DNA from: SAR202 cluster bacterium bin22
GTDB taxonomy: Bacteria; Chloroflexota; Dehalococcoidia; Lucifugimonadales; UBA3495
Assembly: GCA_002238505.1 (NCBI GenBank)
Contig: MPMM01000001.1
Span: forward strand, 744,001-808,000
Direction of reading: 5' to 3'
Length of the DNA stretch: 64,000 bases
In this document: piece by piece, positions 9,873-19,255 of the stretch
Numbering within the stretch: position 1 is the first letter of the stretch
Layout: every line of letters starts with the position of its first letter
Position numbers and translations under genes: made by a program
Notes under the pieces: generated by a model
Databases searched by the model: none
Seen by the model: the letters and a program-made list of their open reading frames with translations, nothing else
What the model was told of the DNA's origin: nothing

Positions 9873-11165
9873 GTGGCGGATCGAAGTTCGCGGGAAAAGG
9901 AACTCTTGGAAAAAGCGGCCCGTTATTTGCCCGGAGGCGGTTCGGGCAACACCAACTTTCCCGATTCGTTAAACTTCCTGGCCCGCGAGGGTCAGGGTAG
10001 CCACATATGGGATGTGAGTGGCAACGAGTACGTGGACTGGCTCATGGGTTCAGGTCCCATGGTCCTGGGTCACGCCCATCCTGCGGTTGTGGAGGCAGTG
10101 ATTGAAGCGGTGGGGCAGGGCAGCACCTTCTTCACCACCAACGAGAAGGCAGTGCTCCTCGCGGAAGAACTGGTCAACTCAGTGCCCTGTGCCGATAAAG
10201 TAAGGTTCACCACCAGCGGCACCGACGCCTGCTTCCAGTGCATGAGGGCCGCCAGGGCCTACCGGAAGCGCGAAAAGATCCTCAAGTTCGAAGGTGGCTT
10301 CCACGGCACCAGCGACTACGCGCTTATGAGCGTAACGCCCCCTTCCGCTGAAGAGTTCCCGGTGGCAGTCCCCAATAGTGGAGGCATCCCCAAAGCCATT
10401 CAGGACCTGATGCTGATCGCGCCCTATAACGACCTGGAAACCACCACTTCCATAATTGATGCTCATCACGATGAACTGGCAGCGGTAATCGTAGAGCCGG
10501 TCCAGCGGATAATCGCCCCCAAGGCAGGTTTTCTGCAGGGTCTGAGGGACATCACCGCACGGTACGGCATTCCCCTGATATTTGATGAGGTGGTCACCGG
10601 ATACCGGCTGGCTTATGGCGGCGCGCAGGTCCTCTACGGCGTAACCCCCGATCTCACATCTATGGGAAAGATTATGGGCGGCGGCTATCCCCTGGCTGCA
10701 GTGATGGGCCGAGAAGACATAATGTCGGTATATGATCAGTCAATGGTGGATTCCGACGACTACGTTAACCAGATCGGCACCCTGAACGGTAATCCCATCG
10801 CCTGCGCTGCAGGTCTGGCCACCCTTGCAGAACTCCGCAAAGAGGGAGCCTACGAGCGTCTCTGGAGCACAGGCAGGAAACTGCGGGACGGTCTGCTGGA
10901 GATTTGCGCAGAAAATGGGCTGGCAGCGCAGAGCGCGGGTGAGCCTCCAATCTTCGACATCTATTTCATAGATTCGCCGGTCAACAACTACCGCGATGGA
11001 CTGGCCGCCGACGGCACCTTGATGGCCCGGCTCAACCAGGCCCTGCTCGAGCGGGGGATTCTCAAGGGTTGGCCCCAGAAGTACTATCCATCCCTCGTCC
11101 ACACTGATGAGGACGTGGAACGAACCCTGGACGCCGTGAGAGAGGTGGCTCCCACCCTCGCCTGA
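9873..11165 (+). CDS. Class III PLP aminotransferase (glutamate-1-semialdehyde aminomutase-like)
   Basis: A 430-residue fold-type I PLP enzyme. It has YLPGGGSGNTNF near the N-terminus, the cofactor loop TTSGTDACFQCMRAARAYR, IFDEVVTGYR around the PLP-binding aspartate, and the Schiff-base lysine K266 in SMGKIMGGGYPLAA. The overall layout is closest to HemL and related omega-aminotransferases. No other haem genes are nearby, so a role in amino acid or amine catabolism is as likely as porphyrin synthesis. The start is GTG with TGGAG about 10 bases upstream. It forms its own unit between two terminators. Confidence 0.85.
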   Translation: MADRSSREKELLEKAARYLPGGGSGNTNFPDSLNFLAREGQGSHIWDVSGNEYVDWLMGSGPMVLGHAHPAVVEAVIEAVGQGSTFFTTNEKAVLLAEELVNSVPCADKVRFTTSGTDACFQCMRAARAYRKREKILKFEGGFHGTSDYALMSVTPPSAEEFPVAVPNSGGIPKAIQDLMLIAPYNDLETTTSIIDAHHDELAAVIVEPVQRIIAPKAGFLQGLRDITARYGIPLIFDEVVTGYRLAYGGAQVLYGVTPDLTSMGKIMGGGYPLAAVMGREDIMSVYDQSMVDSDDYVNQIGTLNGNPIACAAGLATLAELRKEGAYERLWSTGRKLRDGLLEICAENGLAAQSAGEPPIFDIYFIDSPVNNYRDGLAADGTLMARLNQALLERGILKGWPQKYYPSLVHTDEDVERTLDAVREVAPTLA

Positions 11166-11258
11166 CCGACAACCCCGTCACGGCACGCCGCCATTGCCAA
11201 GGGTACTTACCGAACCGTGCAGAACTGCGGTCAATAGATAGCAGGCCTAGGAATCTCT

Positions 11259-11294
11259 GGGGCAGCCACAAGGGCTGCCCCTGTTCTTGTTTCT
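11259..11294 (+). terminator. Rho-independent terminator after the aminotransferase
   Basis: A 9-bp GC-rich stem GGGGCAGCC/GGCTGCCCC with a 5-base loop is followed by TGTTCTTGTTTCT. It sits between convergent genes. Confidence 0.75.
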
Positions 11295-11353
11295 CCGCCC
11301 CGGTCCCTTTGCAGCATCCAGGTTTGCCAAGCGAGAGTCAGTCGGCGGTCCAA

Positions 11354-12109
11354 CTACTCCCAGGGCTCGTTTATCAGCACCAGTTCAGCCAGCAGCCCGT
11401 GCTCACATCCTAGTTTGTCCCCCGTTTGGCGGGCGTGGGCGGTAAGAAAATCAAAGGTCCTAGCGCCGGCTGGCCCCAAATTATCCAGGTAAGCCCGGTG
11501 CTGCCTCAGGGAGTCCATCCCCTTTTCCCAATTGCCCGTAACGTCGATTCCATGCCCAGCGAACGACTCGTCCACTCCCAGCACTACCGCAAAGCGGACA
11601 TCATTCCAGGGTTCCCAACCCTCCTCCAGCAATTCGGGGAAAATCCAGCGGTTTCCCGCGTCCCGGGCGGCGTCCAGAACCGCCAGGCCCACGCTGCGGT
11701 GGTCGGCCATGTTCAGGTGTCCGGAGGAAAACTTCAGGTGGTAGCTCAGGGTTACCAGGATGTCGGGTCGAAATTGTCTAATTACCCGGCTCAAATCCTT
11801 CCTAAGCGGCAACCCGTACTCGATAATTCCGTCCGCATAATTCAGGAACTCAACCTCATTAACCCCCACTACCGCTGCAGCGTTCACTTCCTCCACGGAC
11901 CGTAAGGGCCCCACCTCCGAGGGCGGCATACTGTCAATTCCCGCCTCGCCGCTGGAGACCATAACATAGACCACCTCTTTGCCTTGGGCAGTCCACTTCG
12001 CCACCGCGCTGGCGGCTCCATATTCCAGGTCGTCCGGATGGGCCACAATAGCCAAAGCCCGCTGCCAGTCTTCGGGTACGAGAGGTATGGCATCCTGTCT
12101 AGTAGTCAC
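11354..12109 (-). CDS. PIG-L/LmbE-family N-deacetylase
   Basis: A 251-residue zinc-dependent deacetylase of the PIG-L family, which removes acetyl groups from N-acetylglucosaminyl compounds such as mycothiol or bacillithiol precursors, antibiotics or GPI. The metal motif AHPDDLEYG lies at about residues 18-26 and the distal histidine motif in SSGHLNMADHRS. The substrate cannot be read from sequence. The start is GTG with AAGGTGA 5 bases upstream. It is single on its strand, downstream of the sdh operon terminator. Confidence 0.85.
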   Translation of the reverse strand: MTTRQDAIPLVPEDWQRALAIVAHPDDLEYGAASAVAKWTAQGKEVVYVMVSSGEAGIDSMPPSEVGPLRSVEEVNAAAVVGVNEVEFLNYADGIIEYGLPLRKDLSRVIRQFRPDILVTLSYHLKFSSGHLNMADHRSVGLAVLDAARDAGNRWIFPELLEEGWEPWNDVRFAVVLGVDESFAGHGIDVTGNWEKGMDSLRQHRAYLDNLGPAGARTFDFLTAHARQTGDKLGCEHGLLAELVLINEPWE

Positions 12110-12154
12110 GATTCACCTTTTGTCCCTTGCAATAACTGCTGATAAACTGACTCA

Positions 12155-12187
12155 CAACAAAAAGACGGCGCCAGCCCGGCGCCGTCT
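12155..12187 (-). terminator. Rho-independent terminator of the nadK-sdh operon
   Basis: A perfect 10-bp stem AGACGGCGCC/GGCGCCGTCT with a 5-base loop is followed on the minus strand by TTTTTGTTG. It lies 47 bases after the stop of the HdrB-like gene. Confidence 0.85.
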
Positions 12188-12233
12188 CTTGCTGGTTCAA
12201 ACCGCCTTTCCTGGGTCCGATATACCTTTTCGG

Positions 12234-13118
12234 CTACCTGCGAGCTCCCAGTTTTACCGTAAGGGGCTGGGTGCTCATAATATGCTTCTGCAAACCCAGG
12301 TCCTTGGGATCGATACCCATGGCCAGCCCTATGGCCTGGGGCAGGTGGAGAATGGGCAGGTCCACCTTGCGCTTCAACTGGGCAGACGCCTTGGGCTGGT
12401 AACCGTCCAGGTTCAGGTGGCAGAGGGGGCAGGGAGTGACCATAGCGTCAGCCCCCAGGTCCTTGGCCTCTGATGTGTGCTTGCCCACCATCGCCATGGA
12501 GTTTTTCTCGTTGATCGTAAGGATGGGAAAACCGCAACATCGGGTCTTCCCCTCAAAGTCCACTACAGTCGCGCCCAGGGTCTCAATTAGCGTCTCCAGG
12601 GACGTCTGACGCTCCGGGTGCTCCTCAATATCCAGGGCCTCGGTGGGACGGACTATGTAGCATCCGTAGAAAGGGGCCATCCGGATGCCGGCCAGCGGGC
12701 GGGTAACCAGTTCGGTTACCTTGTCCAGTCCAATATCCTCAATCAAAATCCAGAGGAGGTGCTTGGGCTCTGCCGTTCCCTTGTATTCCAGTCCTTCTTC
12801 TGCCAGGTGGTAGTTGATTTCGGCCAGGTAATCGGAATCCTTGGCCATCCGCTTGTTGGCCTGGCTCATTACTCCCTGGCACGTGCTGCAGATGGTCAGG
12901 ATGGGAAGTCCCATCTGCTCAGCCTTGGCAAAATTGCGGGCGTTAAGGGTGTCGGCAAAAAACTGATTCTTTTCCTGCATTACTCCGGCGCCGGTGCAGG
13001 TCCAGCCGGGAATCTCGTCCAGTTCGATGCCAATTCGTTCGCAAATCAGCTTTGCAGCCGGATAAAGTTCCGGCGCGGCTCCCTGGGAGACGCAGCCGGG
13101 GAAAAAGGCGTACTTCAC
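12234..13118 (-). CDS. Succinate dehydrogenase SdhE/HdrB-like subunit with two CCG domains
   Basis: A 294-residue protein with two cysteine-rich CCG domains: FFPGC, CTGAG and CSTCQG in the first; FYGC, CCGFP and CPLCH in the second. HdrB of heterodisulfide reductase and SdhE/MfrE of anchor-less succinate dehydrogenases or methylmenaquinol:fumarate reductases have this layout, in which the CCG motifs ligate unusual Fe-S clusters and pass electrons to quinone or thiols. It follows sdhA and sdhB and no SdhC/SdhD-type membrane protein is present, so I assign it as the third subunit of that complex. The start is GTG, because AGGAGG lies 9 bases upstream; the open frame extends to 13145 without a binding site. 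Confidence 0.88.
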   Translation of the reverse strand: MKYAFFPGCVSQGAAPELYPAAKLICERIGIELDEIPGWTCTGAGVMQEKNQFFADTLNARNFAKAEQMGLPILTICSTCQGVMSQANKRMAKDSDYLAEINYHLAEEGLEYKGTAEPKHLLWILIEDIGLDKVTELVTRPLAGIRMAPFYGCYIVRPTEALDIEEHPERQTSLETLIETLGATVVDFEGKTRCCGFPILTINEKNSMAMVGKHTSEAKDLGADAMVTPCPLCHLNLDGYQPKASAQLKRKVDLPILHLPQAIGLAMGIDPKDLGLQKHIMSTQPLTVKLGARR

Positions 13119-13190
13119 AGTCTGGTTCCTCCTGGTTTGGCGCACCCGATATACAGTGCCCCATCAAAAGAATCGCTCTTGAAAGATTTC

Positions 13191-14195
13191 CTAGCCGAAT
13201 GGAGAGTTTCTGCCGATCTGAGGACCGGCCAGGTCGGGGTCCAGCTTACGGAAAAGGCGGCGCACCTGCTCCACGTTTTCCACGTTCTTGTGGCGAATTG
13301 GCGGCATCTTGCCGTGGGTAAGCGCGCGCCAGCCTACCGGAGCGTAGCTTAGCATGGCCCCCACGTTGGTCACCCCGCCCACCGACTTGATGGGCAGGCG
13401 AAGCTCGTCCAGCCGACCGCTGTGCCCCACCGACTCGGTGAAGGCATTGGTGTGGCGGGCGCCGTTATTGTTGGTGAAACCGGCTTCAACCGCCTGTTCC
13501 CGCAGGGCCATAATCCGGTCCATGGGCGCCACGCCCTTGGGGCAAGCCTGAACACATTCGTTGCAGCGGGTGCAGTCCCACATGCCCGTTTCTTCGCTGA
13601 GGCTGCGCAACCGGTCGCGGGAAACCCCTTCTCGGTTGCCGTCCCTCGGGTCGGCAGTGAAGCGGTAGGCCTTGGCCAGCGCGGCCGGGCCCAGGAATGT
13701 GGGGTCAACCTCCAGGACTGTACAGTCGGAAACGCATGCGCCGCACATGATGCAGGCAGTAACGCCCGAAAGGTGCAGCATAGACTCGTTGGATGCTATG
13801 TATTCACCCTCCGGTTCCACGCCCGCGGGCTGCAGGTAGGGTTCCACGGCGCGGATCTTGTCCCAGAACATCTCAAAGTCCACTGCCAGGTCCTTGATTA
13901 CCCGCATCACTCCGGCTGGTTCCACTGTAATGGCGTTGTTTTCGTCAACGACAAGGGCAAGGGGTGTCTTGCAGGCCAGGCCGGCGTGGCCATTGATGCG
14001 CATGGCGCAGGAACCACAGATGGCGCTTCGGCAGGAACAGCGAAGGGTAAGAGTGCCGTCCATCTCCTCGCGGATCTTGATCAGCGCGTCCAGGACTGTG
14101 GCATTGTCCGCCACGGAAACGGCGAACTCCTCCCAGTAACTGCCGGGCTGCTCCGCTTCCGGATCGTAACGTCGTATTTTGATGGTAACGTCCAT
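13191..14195 (-). CDS. sdhB: Succinate dehydrogenase/fumarate reductase iron-sulfur subunit
   Basis: A 334-residue electron-transfer subunit, longer than the usual 230-250. An N-terminal plant-type ferredoxin domain carries a 2Fe-2S site (CSCRSAICGSC, C75). A bacterial ferredoxin-like domain has CIMCGACVSDC and CTRCNECVQACPKG. The extra length is a C-terminal tail of roughly 80 residues, which could contact the HdrB-like subunit (inference). The start codon lies 3 bases after the sdhA stop, so translation is likely coupled. Confidence 0.93.
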   Translation of the reverse strand: MDVTIKIRRYDPEAEQPGSYWEEFAVSVADNATVLDALIKIREEMDGTLTLRCSCRSAICGSCAMRINGHAGLACKTPLALVVDENNAITVEPAGVMRVIKDLAVDFEMFWDKIRAVEPYLQPAGVEPEGEYIASNESMLHLSGVTACIMCGACVSDCTVLEVDPTFLGPAALAKAYRFTADPRDGNREGVSRDRLRSLSEETGMWDCTRCNECVQACPKGVAPMDRIMALREQAVEAGFTNNNGARHTNAFTESVGHSGRLDELRLPIKSVGGVTNVGAMLSYAPVGWRALTHGKMPPIRHKNVENVEQVRRLFRKLDPDLAGPQIGRNSPFG

Positions 14196-14198
14196 TGG

Positions 14199-15878
14199 CT
14201 AATACTTCCTCTCCTCGGGCTGCCACTTGGTGATAGTGACGGGCAGGTAGGAAAGCTCCGGCCCCACCTCGCCCTTCTTGGCAACAATGTGCTTCAGCCA
14301 GTTTTCATCGTCCCGCTCGGGGTAGTCGGTACGGGCGTTCGCCCCACGGCTTTCCCTGCGTTCCACCGCGCTGTACGCAATGGTATCCGCCACGTCCAGC
14401 ATGAAACCCAGTTCCAGGGCGAAAATCAGGTCGGTATTGAAAATACGGTTCTTGTTCTCGACAGGAACCGTGGCATAGCGGTCCCGCAGTTCGGCAAAAT
14501 CGCGAACCGCCTCGCTGATGCTCTGCTCATCCCGGAAAACCGCCACGTTGCGGACCATGGACTCGCCCATGGCTTGCCGGATGGCTCCCCATCGGTCGCC
14601 GTTGTCCGGTCGGTCCAGCATCTCTTTGATTCGACGCTCTTCTCTTGCGACCGCTTCATCTTCACTGAAATCAACAAAGGGCAGGCTTCGGCAGGCTTCA
14701 GCGGCGTGATTGCCGGACCGTTCACCAAATACGATGGTGTCCAGCAATGAATTGGCCCCCAGGCGGTTGCCGCCGTGAACGCTGACGTTGGCGCACTCAC
14801 CGGCCGCGTATACCCCGGGTATGCTGGTCTGGCCGTCAATATCGGTCTTGATGCCGCCCATGATGTAGTGCATACCGGGCCGAATGGGCACGGGTTCCCT
14901 GATCATGTCCACCCCGGCCAGATCAATGCCAATTTCCCGTATTTGGCTGAGCTTTTCCATTATCAACGCTTCGCCCAGGTGAGTGCAGTCCAGGAAGACG
15001 CACCCGTTGACCCCGTTGCCGGCATTGATTTCTGTCTGCTCGGCTCGGGACACCACGTCCCGGGAGGCAAGTTCCATCATATTGGGAGCATACCTCTCCA
15101 TGAAGCGGTTGCCGTTCTTGTCCCTGAGGTACGCCCCTTCGCCCCGGGCCGCCTCTGAGAGAAGCACTCCGCTTCCGGCCAGGGTTGTCGGATGGTACTG
15201 GACCATCTCCATGTCCATCAGGCCTGCGCCAGCGTTGTAGGCCAGGGCCATTCCGTCGCCGGTCACGATCAGGGCGTTGGTTGAGGGCTCAAAAATGCGG
15301 CCGCAACCGCCTGTGCAGAAAATGATTGTCTTGGCGCGGATGGCATGAAGTTGTCCTGTCCGGATCTCCAGGGCCATTACACCTCCCACCTGCCCGTCCT
15401 CAATAATCAGGGAGGTAACAAACCACTCTTCGTAGCTGCGCACCTGGGACTTGATCAACTGCTCGAACATCACGTGGAGCAGGGCCTGCCCGGTGAAGTC
15501 GCCGACGAAGAATGTGCGGGCGCGCCGCTGGCCACCGAAGGCCCTTGTCCCCAGCCGACCTTCGTCGTCCCGGTTGAAGGTGACCCCCATATGTTCCATA
15601 TCAATAAGGGCGCTCCCAGCAGACCGGCACATAACCTCAATGGCGTCCTGGTCTCCCAGGAAGTCGCTGCCCTTAATGGTGTCGTAGGCGTGGTCTTCCC
15701 AGTCGTCGCCCCGGTCCAGCAACGCCGCGTTGATTCCACCCTGGGCCGCATTGGAATGGCTGCGTACCGGATGAACCTTGCTGATTATGGCAGTGTTGGC
15801 GCCGTTTGCGCTGGCGGCGATTGCAGCTCTCATCCCAGCCAGCCCGGCCCCAATTACCAGGACATCATGCTCAAGCAT
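14199..15878 (-). CDS. sdhA: Succinate dehydrogenase/fumarate reductase flavoprotein subunit
   Basis: A 559-residue FAD enzyme that oxidises succinate to fumarate or runs in reverse. The dinucleotide loop is VLVIGAGLAGMRAAIAA. H41 in VRSHSNAAQGG matches the covalently flavinylated histidine, and ELASRDVVSRAE contains the active-site arginine. HGGNRLGANSLLD is the C-terminal FAD contact. It lacks a Tat signal, so it faces the cytoplasm, unlike the MfrA type. It is the first structural gene of sdhA-sdhB-sdhE and lies 59 bases after the Nudix gene. Confidence 0.95.
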   Translation of the reverse strand: MLEHDVLVIGAGLAGMRAAIAASANGANTAIISKVHPVRSHSNAAQGGINAALLDRGDDWEDHAYDTIKGSDFLGDQDAIEVMCRSAGSALIDMEHMGVTFNRDDEGRLGTRAFGGQRRARTFFVGDFTGQALLHVMFEQLIKSQVRSYEEWFVTSLIIEDGQVGGVMALEIRTGQLHAIRAKTIIFCTGGCGRIFEPSTNALIVTGDGMALAYNAGAGLMDMEMVQYHPTTLAGSGVLLSEAARGEGAYLRDKNGNRFMERYAPNMMELASRDVVSRAEQTEINAGNGVNGCVFLDCTHLGEALIMEKLSQIREIGIDLAGVDMIREPVPIRPGMHYIMGGIKTDIDGQTSIPGVYAAGECANVSVHGGNRLGANSLLDTIVFGERSGNHAAEACRSLPFVDFSEDEAVAREERRIKEMLDRPDNGDRWGAIRQAMGESMVRNVAVFRDEQSISEAVRDFAELRDRYATVPVENKNRIFNTDLIFALELGFMLDVADTIAYSAVERRESRGANARTDYPERDDENWLKHIVAKKGEVGPELSYLPVTITKWQPEERKY

Positions 15879-15937
15879 ATTCCTTCAGTTATCTCCTAGT
15901 TCACGGCAGGCGCCTTGGGGCCCGCCAAATGTCTCGC

Positions 15938-16498
15938 CTAATTATCCACAGAACCGGCGGCGCCAACAACCCGCATCGCCTGCAACAATGAGGCGATACT
16001 CTTGGCGTCCTGAATTTCCCCTCTTTCGATCAACTCCAGGGTCTCGAAAAGGGGTACACGCCTTGTCTCCACCATTTCGTCGTAGTCCTGCTCCATGTCC
16101 GACGGCCGCAGGTCCGTGGCCAGGAAAACGTACATGTACTCGTCGCACCACCCCGGGGCCAGCCAGAAGCCGGCCAGTGGTTGCAGGGTATCGGCGACGT
16201 GGGATACTTCCTCTTGAAGTTCCCGCATGGCCGCTTCTTCCGGGGATTCACCTTCTTCAATACCCCCGGCAGGCACTTCCAGCAATGCCGACTCTGTTGG
16301 CTTGCGGTATTGGCGCACCAGCAGCACGTTCCCCTCGTTGTCGATGGGCACCATGCACACCGAATCCGAGTGCTCCACTACTTCCCGTACGGTCAACCGG
16401 CCATTGGGCATGCGTACCTGATCCTTGCGCAGCCGCAGGATAGTACCTTCGTAGTGAACGGCGCTCTCTATTGTAGTCTCTGTCAGGTCCTGTTCCAT
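15938..16498 (-). CDS. Nudix hydrolase, ADP-ribose pyrophosphatase-like
   Basis: A 186-residue Nudix protein. The Nudix box GGIEEGESPEEAAMRELQEE is complete except that the glycine after EE is replaced (EEVSH). The preceding VCMVPIDNEGNVLLVRQYRK and the EVPAGG entry to the box match the ADP-ribose/NDP-sugar pyrophosphatase group (NudF). It lies between nadK and sdhA in one apparent operon, so a role in cleaning up NAD-derived ADP-ribose would fit (inference). Confidence 0.88.
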   Translation of the reverse strand: MEQDLTETTIESAVHYEGTILRLRKDQVRMPNGRLTVREVVEHSDSVCMVPIDNEGNVLLVRQYRKPTESALLEVPAGGIEEGESPEEAAMRELQEEVSHVADTLQPLAGFWLAPGWCDEYMYVFLATDLRPSDMEQDYDEMVETRRVPLFETLELIERGEIQDAKSIASLLQAMRVVGAAGSVDN

Positions 16499-16569
16499 GG
16501 GTTAGTTCCCGGTCCCCGTGAAATCCTGTCCTTAATTCAGTCTCCGGGCCGGGTGTCGGCCTCGCCTGC

Positions 16570-17433
16570 CTACTGACCCCGTATGCTGAATCCCAGTCGC
16601 CTGGTCAAAGTCGCGTAAAAGTGGTTGCTGGGTTGCGCTCTCAAAAACCGTGCCTTCAATGGGCTCTGCTCGATCTCAACCCGGTCCCCTGGTTGCAACT
16701 GCCTCTCCATGTAGCCATCTACACTCAGCACGGCTTCCTGCGCCCCTTCGAGGTGGAGTCCGACCTTGGCCCGGGGCAGCAACACCAGCGAAGCCGACAT
16801 CCCTACGTGGGCTGCCACCGGCTTGAGGATTAGATCTTCTGACAGGGGGTCAAGGATGGGACCTCCCACTGCCAGGCTGTATCCCGTGCTGCCCGTCGCC
16901 GTCGCCAGGATGATGCCGTCAGCCCTGAGTGAGGCGACTTCCGCGCCGTCCACCGTAGTTCGGATGGTAACCACCCGCGACACCGAACCCCGGGTAAGGA
17001 CAACATCATTCAGCCCGTGAAATGGCCCCTCTACCTTGGGTAGAGCCGCGTTGCCAGACCGCACGATTCTCGCGCTGATCATGTTGTGTTTATCCACCCG
17101 GCCGTGACCATTGTAATAGGAAGGAAGCTTTTCCAGTGCATCGTGCACCTGGAGTTCCGTCATGAATCCCAGGCGTCCCATATTGATGCCTACCATCGGA
17201 ACATTAAGAGGAGCGGTAACCTGTACCGCTCGCAGCATGGTCCCATCGCCTCCGGTAGTTACAACCAGGTCAGTTGCCGTTACTTGCTCTCGCAGTTCCT
17301 CCAGATTCTCCGCCGGGGATATCCAACTGCTCTGCTCCAGTGAAAGTTCGTTAACAATGGCTGTGCTTAAGTCAAGCGCCTCTGGAATACGGGCGTTGTA
17401 AATGATGCCAACGGTTCTTATTTGGTTGGGCAA
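16570..17433 (-). CDS. nadK: NAD kinase
   Basis: A 287-residue NAD kinase that phosphorylates NAD to NADP. It has TTGGDGTMLRA (the GGDG motif), VGINMGRLGFMTEL, and the glycine-rich TATGSTGYSLAVGGP. NADP production fits the nearby NADP-type isocitrate dehydrogenase. The start is TTG with AAGGG upstream, and a strong promoter lies 50 bases before it. It is first in the nadK-nudix-sdhABE unit. Confidence 0.94.
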   Translation of the reverse strand: MPNQIRTVGIIYNARIPEALDLSTAIVNELSLEQSSWISPAENLEELREQVTATDLVVTTGGDGTMLRAVQVTAPLNVPMVGINMGRLGFMTELQVHDALEKLPSYYNGHGRVDKHNMISARIVRSGNAALPKVEGPFHGLNDVVLTRGSVSRVVTIRTTVDGAEVASLRADGIILATATGSTGYSLAVGGPILDPLSEDLILKPVAAHVGMSASLVLLPRAKVGLHLEGAQEAVLSVDGYMERQLQPGDRVEIEQSPLKARFLRAQPSNHFYATLTRRLGFSIRGQ

Positions 17434-17483
17434 GTTAATCGACCCTTGAGGGATGCAAACTTATTGCCGGGCCAGGATATGGC

Positions 17484-17512
17484 AGTCTAGCATTGCACAA
17501 ATTTAGTGTCAA
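17484..17512 (-). promoter_or_regulatory. Sigma70-type promoter of nadK-nudix-sdhABE
   Basis: On the minus strand TTGACA (17507-17512) and TAGACT (17484-17489) are 17 bases apart, and a TG one base before the -10 adds extended -10 character. The start site would be about 45 bases before the nadK TTG. Confidence 0.75.
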
Positions 17513-17656
17513 TTGACGCCGAATATCGTCAATATGGTTACGACTTCTCCATTCGGCATTCACCTGCTGCCGTACATGTACAGAGTCCCACGCCAATGCT
17601 CCCCACGGTGCAGCCATGCCGATTCCAGCCTTGCCCTCTTTGGATGTTCATACTAC

Positions 17657-19240
17657 CTAGGGAGCAATAATCCCGGGCAGTGCCGTCACCGCGCTTTCAG
17701 CCACCTCTACCACAGGACCGAAGAGCACTCCCAGCAGCACCGTGCAAATCGCGGTCACTGCCAGCGCCGTCAATGTCGGCCACGAAGCGGCGGAACGGCT
17801 TGATTCGGCATCAACCGGCGCAGTTCCCAGCGCGGATGCCGCCACTGATTCAGATTCAGGCGACAAAAACATCACCCTGATGATCCTGACGTAGTAATAG
17901 GCGGATATAACGCTGTTGACTGCCCCTATCAGCGCCAGCCACGCCAATTCGCTCTTGACGGCCGCCAGGAACAGGTAAATCTTTCCCACAAAAATGCCCG
18001 TTGGTGGAACGCCGATCAGGGCTACCAGGGCCAGCGCTAGGGTTACCGCCAGGAATGGAAAACGACGGAATACCCCGCCGTACTCCTCTATCAGGTCGCT
18101 GCCAATGCGCGAATGAATGGCCAGGATGGCGAAAAACGCCGTCAGATTGGCCGCCACATAAGCAACCAGGTAGAAAAGGACGCTGCTCGGTCCAAGGGTC
18201 GTAAAACTACCGTTGCCGTCCGAAATGCCGCTTCCCTGGGTGACCGCTGCTACTCCCACCAGTATGTAACCCGCGTGGGCTATCGTGCTGTAACCCAGCA
18301 AACGCCTGATGTTGGACTGGGCAATAGCCACCAGGTTTCCCACAGTCATCGAGATTGCCGCCAGTACTGCCAGCAGCATTCCCCAGTCTGCGTCAAACAG
18401 CAGAAAGCCGCTGTAGAGGAACCGGAGCAGCAGCGCGAACGCCACCGCCTTGCTGGCCACCGACAGGAAGGCAACCATCGGAATCGGCGCGCCTTCATAG
18501 ACGTCCGGAACCCACATCTGGGAAGGAATGGCCGACAGCTTGAAGGCAATGCCTACGGTAAGCACCGCTATTCCCACCAGTACCGCGTAGCTGCCAAAGG
18601 GGACGTCGTCCCGCAGGGGGCCGCCAAGCGCCAGTGCAATGCCGTCCAGTGTAGTGCTGCCGCTGAATCCGTACAGCAGCGCCATGCCATAAAGGGTCAG
18701 CGCCGAACTGATGGCCCCAATTATGAGGAATTTCATGCCTGCTTCGCTTGACCTGGAATTTGGCATGAATGCGGCAATCGCCACCAGCGGCAGGGTCGTT
18801 AATTCCAGGGCCACGTAGATGGCTATCAACTCCGTGGCGGAGGCCAGCAGCATCATACCGCTGGCCGACAGCAGCATTAGCCCGAAGAATTCCCCCCTTA
18901 ACCGGGGCAGGCTCTTTACATAATCGGCGGATGCCAGGAACACCAGCCCAAGGGAAACTACCACCAGGAGATTGAAAAAGAGGCCGAACCGGTCAACTGC
19001 CAGACTGCCGTGCAATATTCCCGTTTCCGCAACCAGATTCTGATCACCGCTGCCAAGAATCCCGCCCGTCAACTGGTCCAGTTGGGCCAGCGTAAAGGCA
19101 AGGGGCAAAGCCAGTCCAATCAGGGCAACCCAGGTCAGGATGCCCTTCCGCGAAAACACCAGGTCCGCCAGTATAACCAGCAGCCCCAGGCCAGCCATGC
19201 TCAATTGCGGCGAAATTAGAAAGATATCGTGCGGCGACAT
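17657..19240 (-). CDS. nuoN: NADH-quinone oxidoreductase subunit N
   Basis: A 527-residue polytopic membrane protein of the antiporter-like family, one of the proton-pumping subunits of complex I. Family features are YVALELTTLPLVAIAAF, the lysine-containing TM7-8 region AFKLSAIPSQMWVPDVYEGA, and NIRRLLGYSTIAHAGYILVG. It is the last gene of the nuo cluster. The ATG is preceded by AGGAACC. Confidence 0.94.
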   Translation of the reverse strand: MSPHDIFLISPQLSMAGLGLLVILADLVFSRKGILTWVALIGLALPLAFTLAQLDQLTGGILGSGDQNLVAETGILHGSLAVDRFGLFFNLLVVVSLGLVFLASADYVKSLPRLRGEFFGLMLLSASGMMLLASATELIAIYVALELTTLPLVAIAAFMPNSRSSEAGMKFLIIGAISSALTLYGMALLYGFSGSTTLDGIALALGGPLRDDVPFGSYAVLVGIAVLTVGIAFKLSAIPSQMWVPDVYEGAPIPMVAFLSVASKAVAFALLLRFLYSGFLLFDADWGMLLAVLAAISMTVGNLVAIAQSNIRRLLGYSTIAHAGYILVGVAAVTQGSGISDGNGSFTTLGPSSVLFYLVAYVAANLTAFFAILAIHSRIGSDLIEEYGGVFRRFPFLAVTLALALVALIGVPPTGIFVGKIYLFLAAVKSELAWLALIGAVNSVISAYYYVRIIRVMFLSPESESVAASALGTAPVDAESSRSAASWPTLTALAVTAICTVLLGVLFGPVVEVAESAVTALPGIIAP

Positions 19241-19255
19241 ATTGGTTCCTGCCCG

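Noticed and set aside
9873-11165. Firm call as hemL (glutamate-1-semialdehyde aminomutase)
   Set aside because: Sequence fits the wider class III group and no haem genes are near, so I kept the general name.
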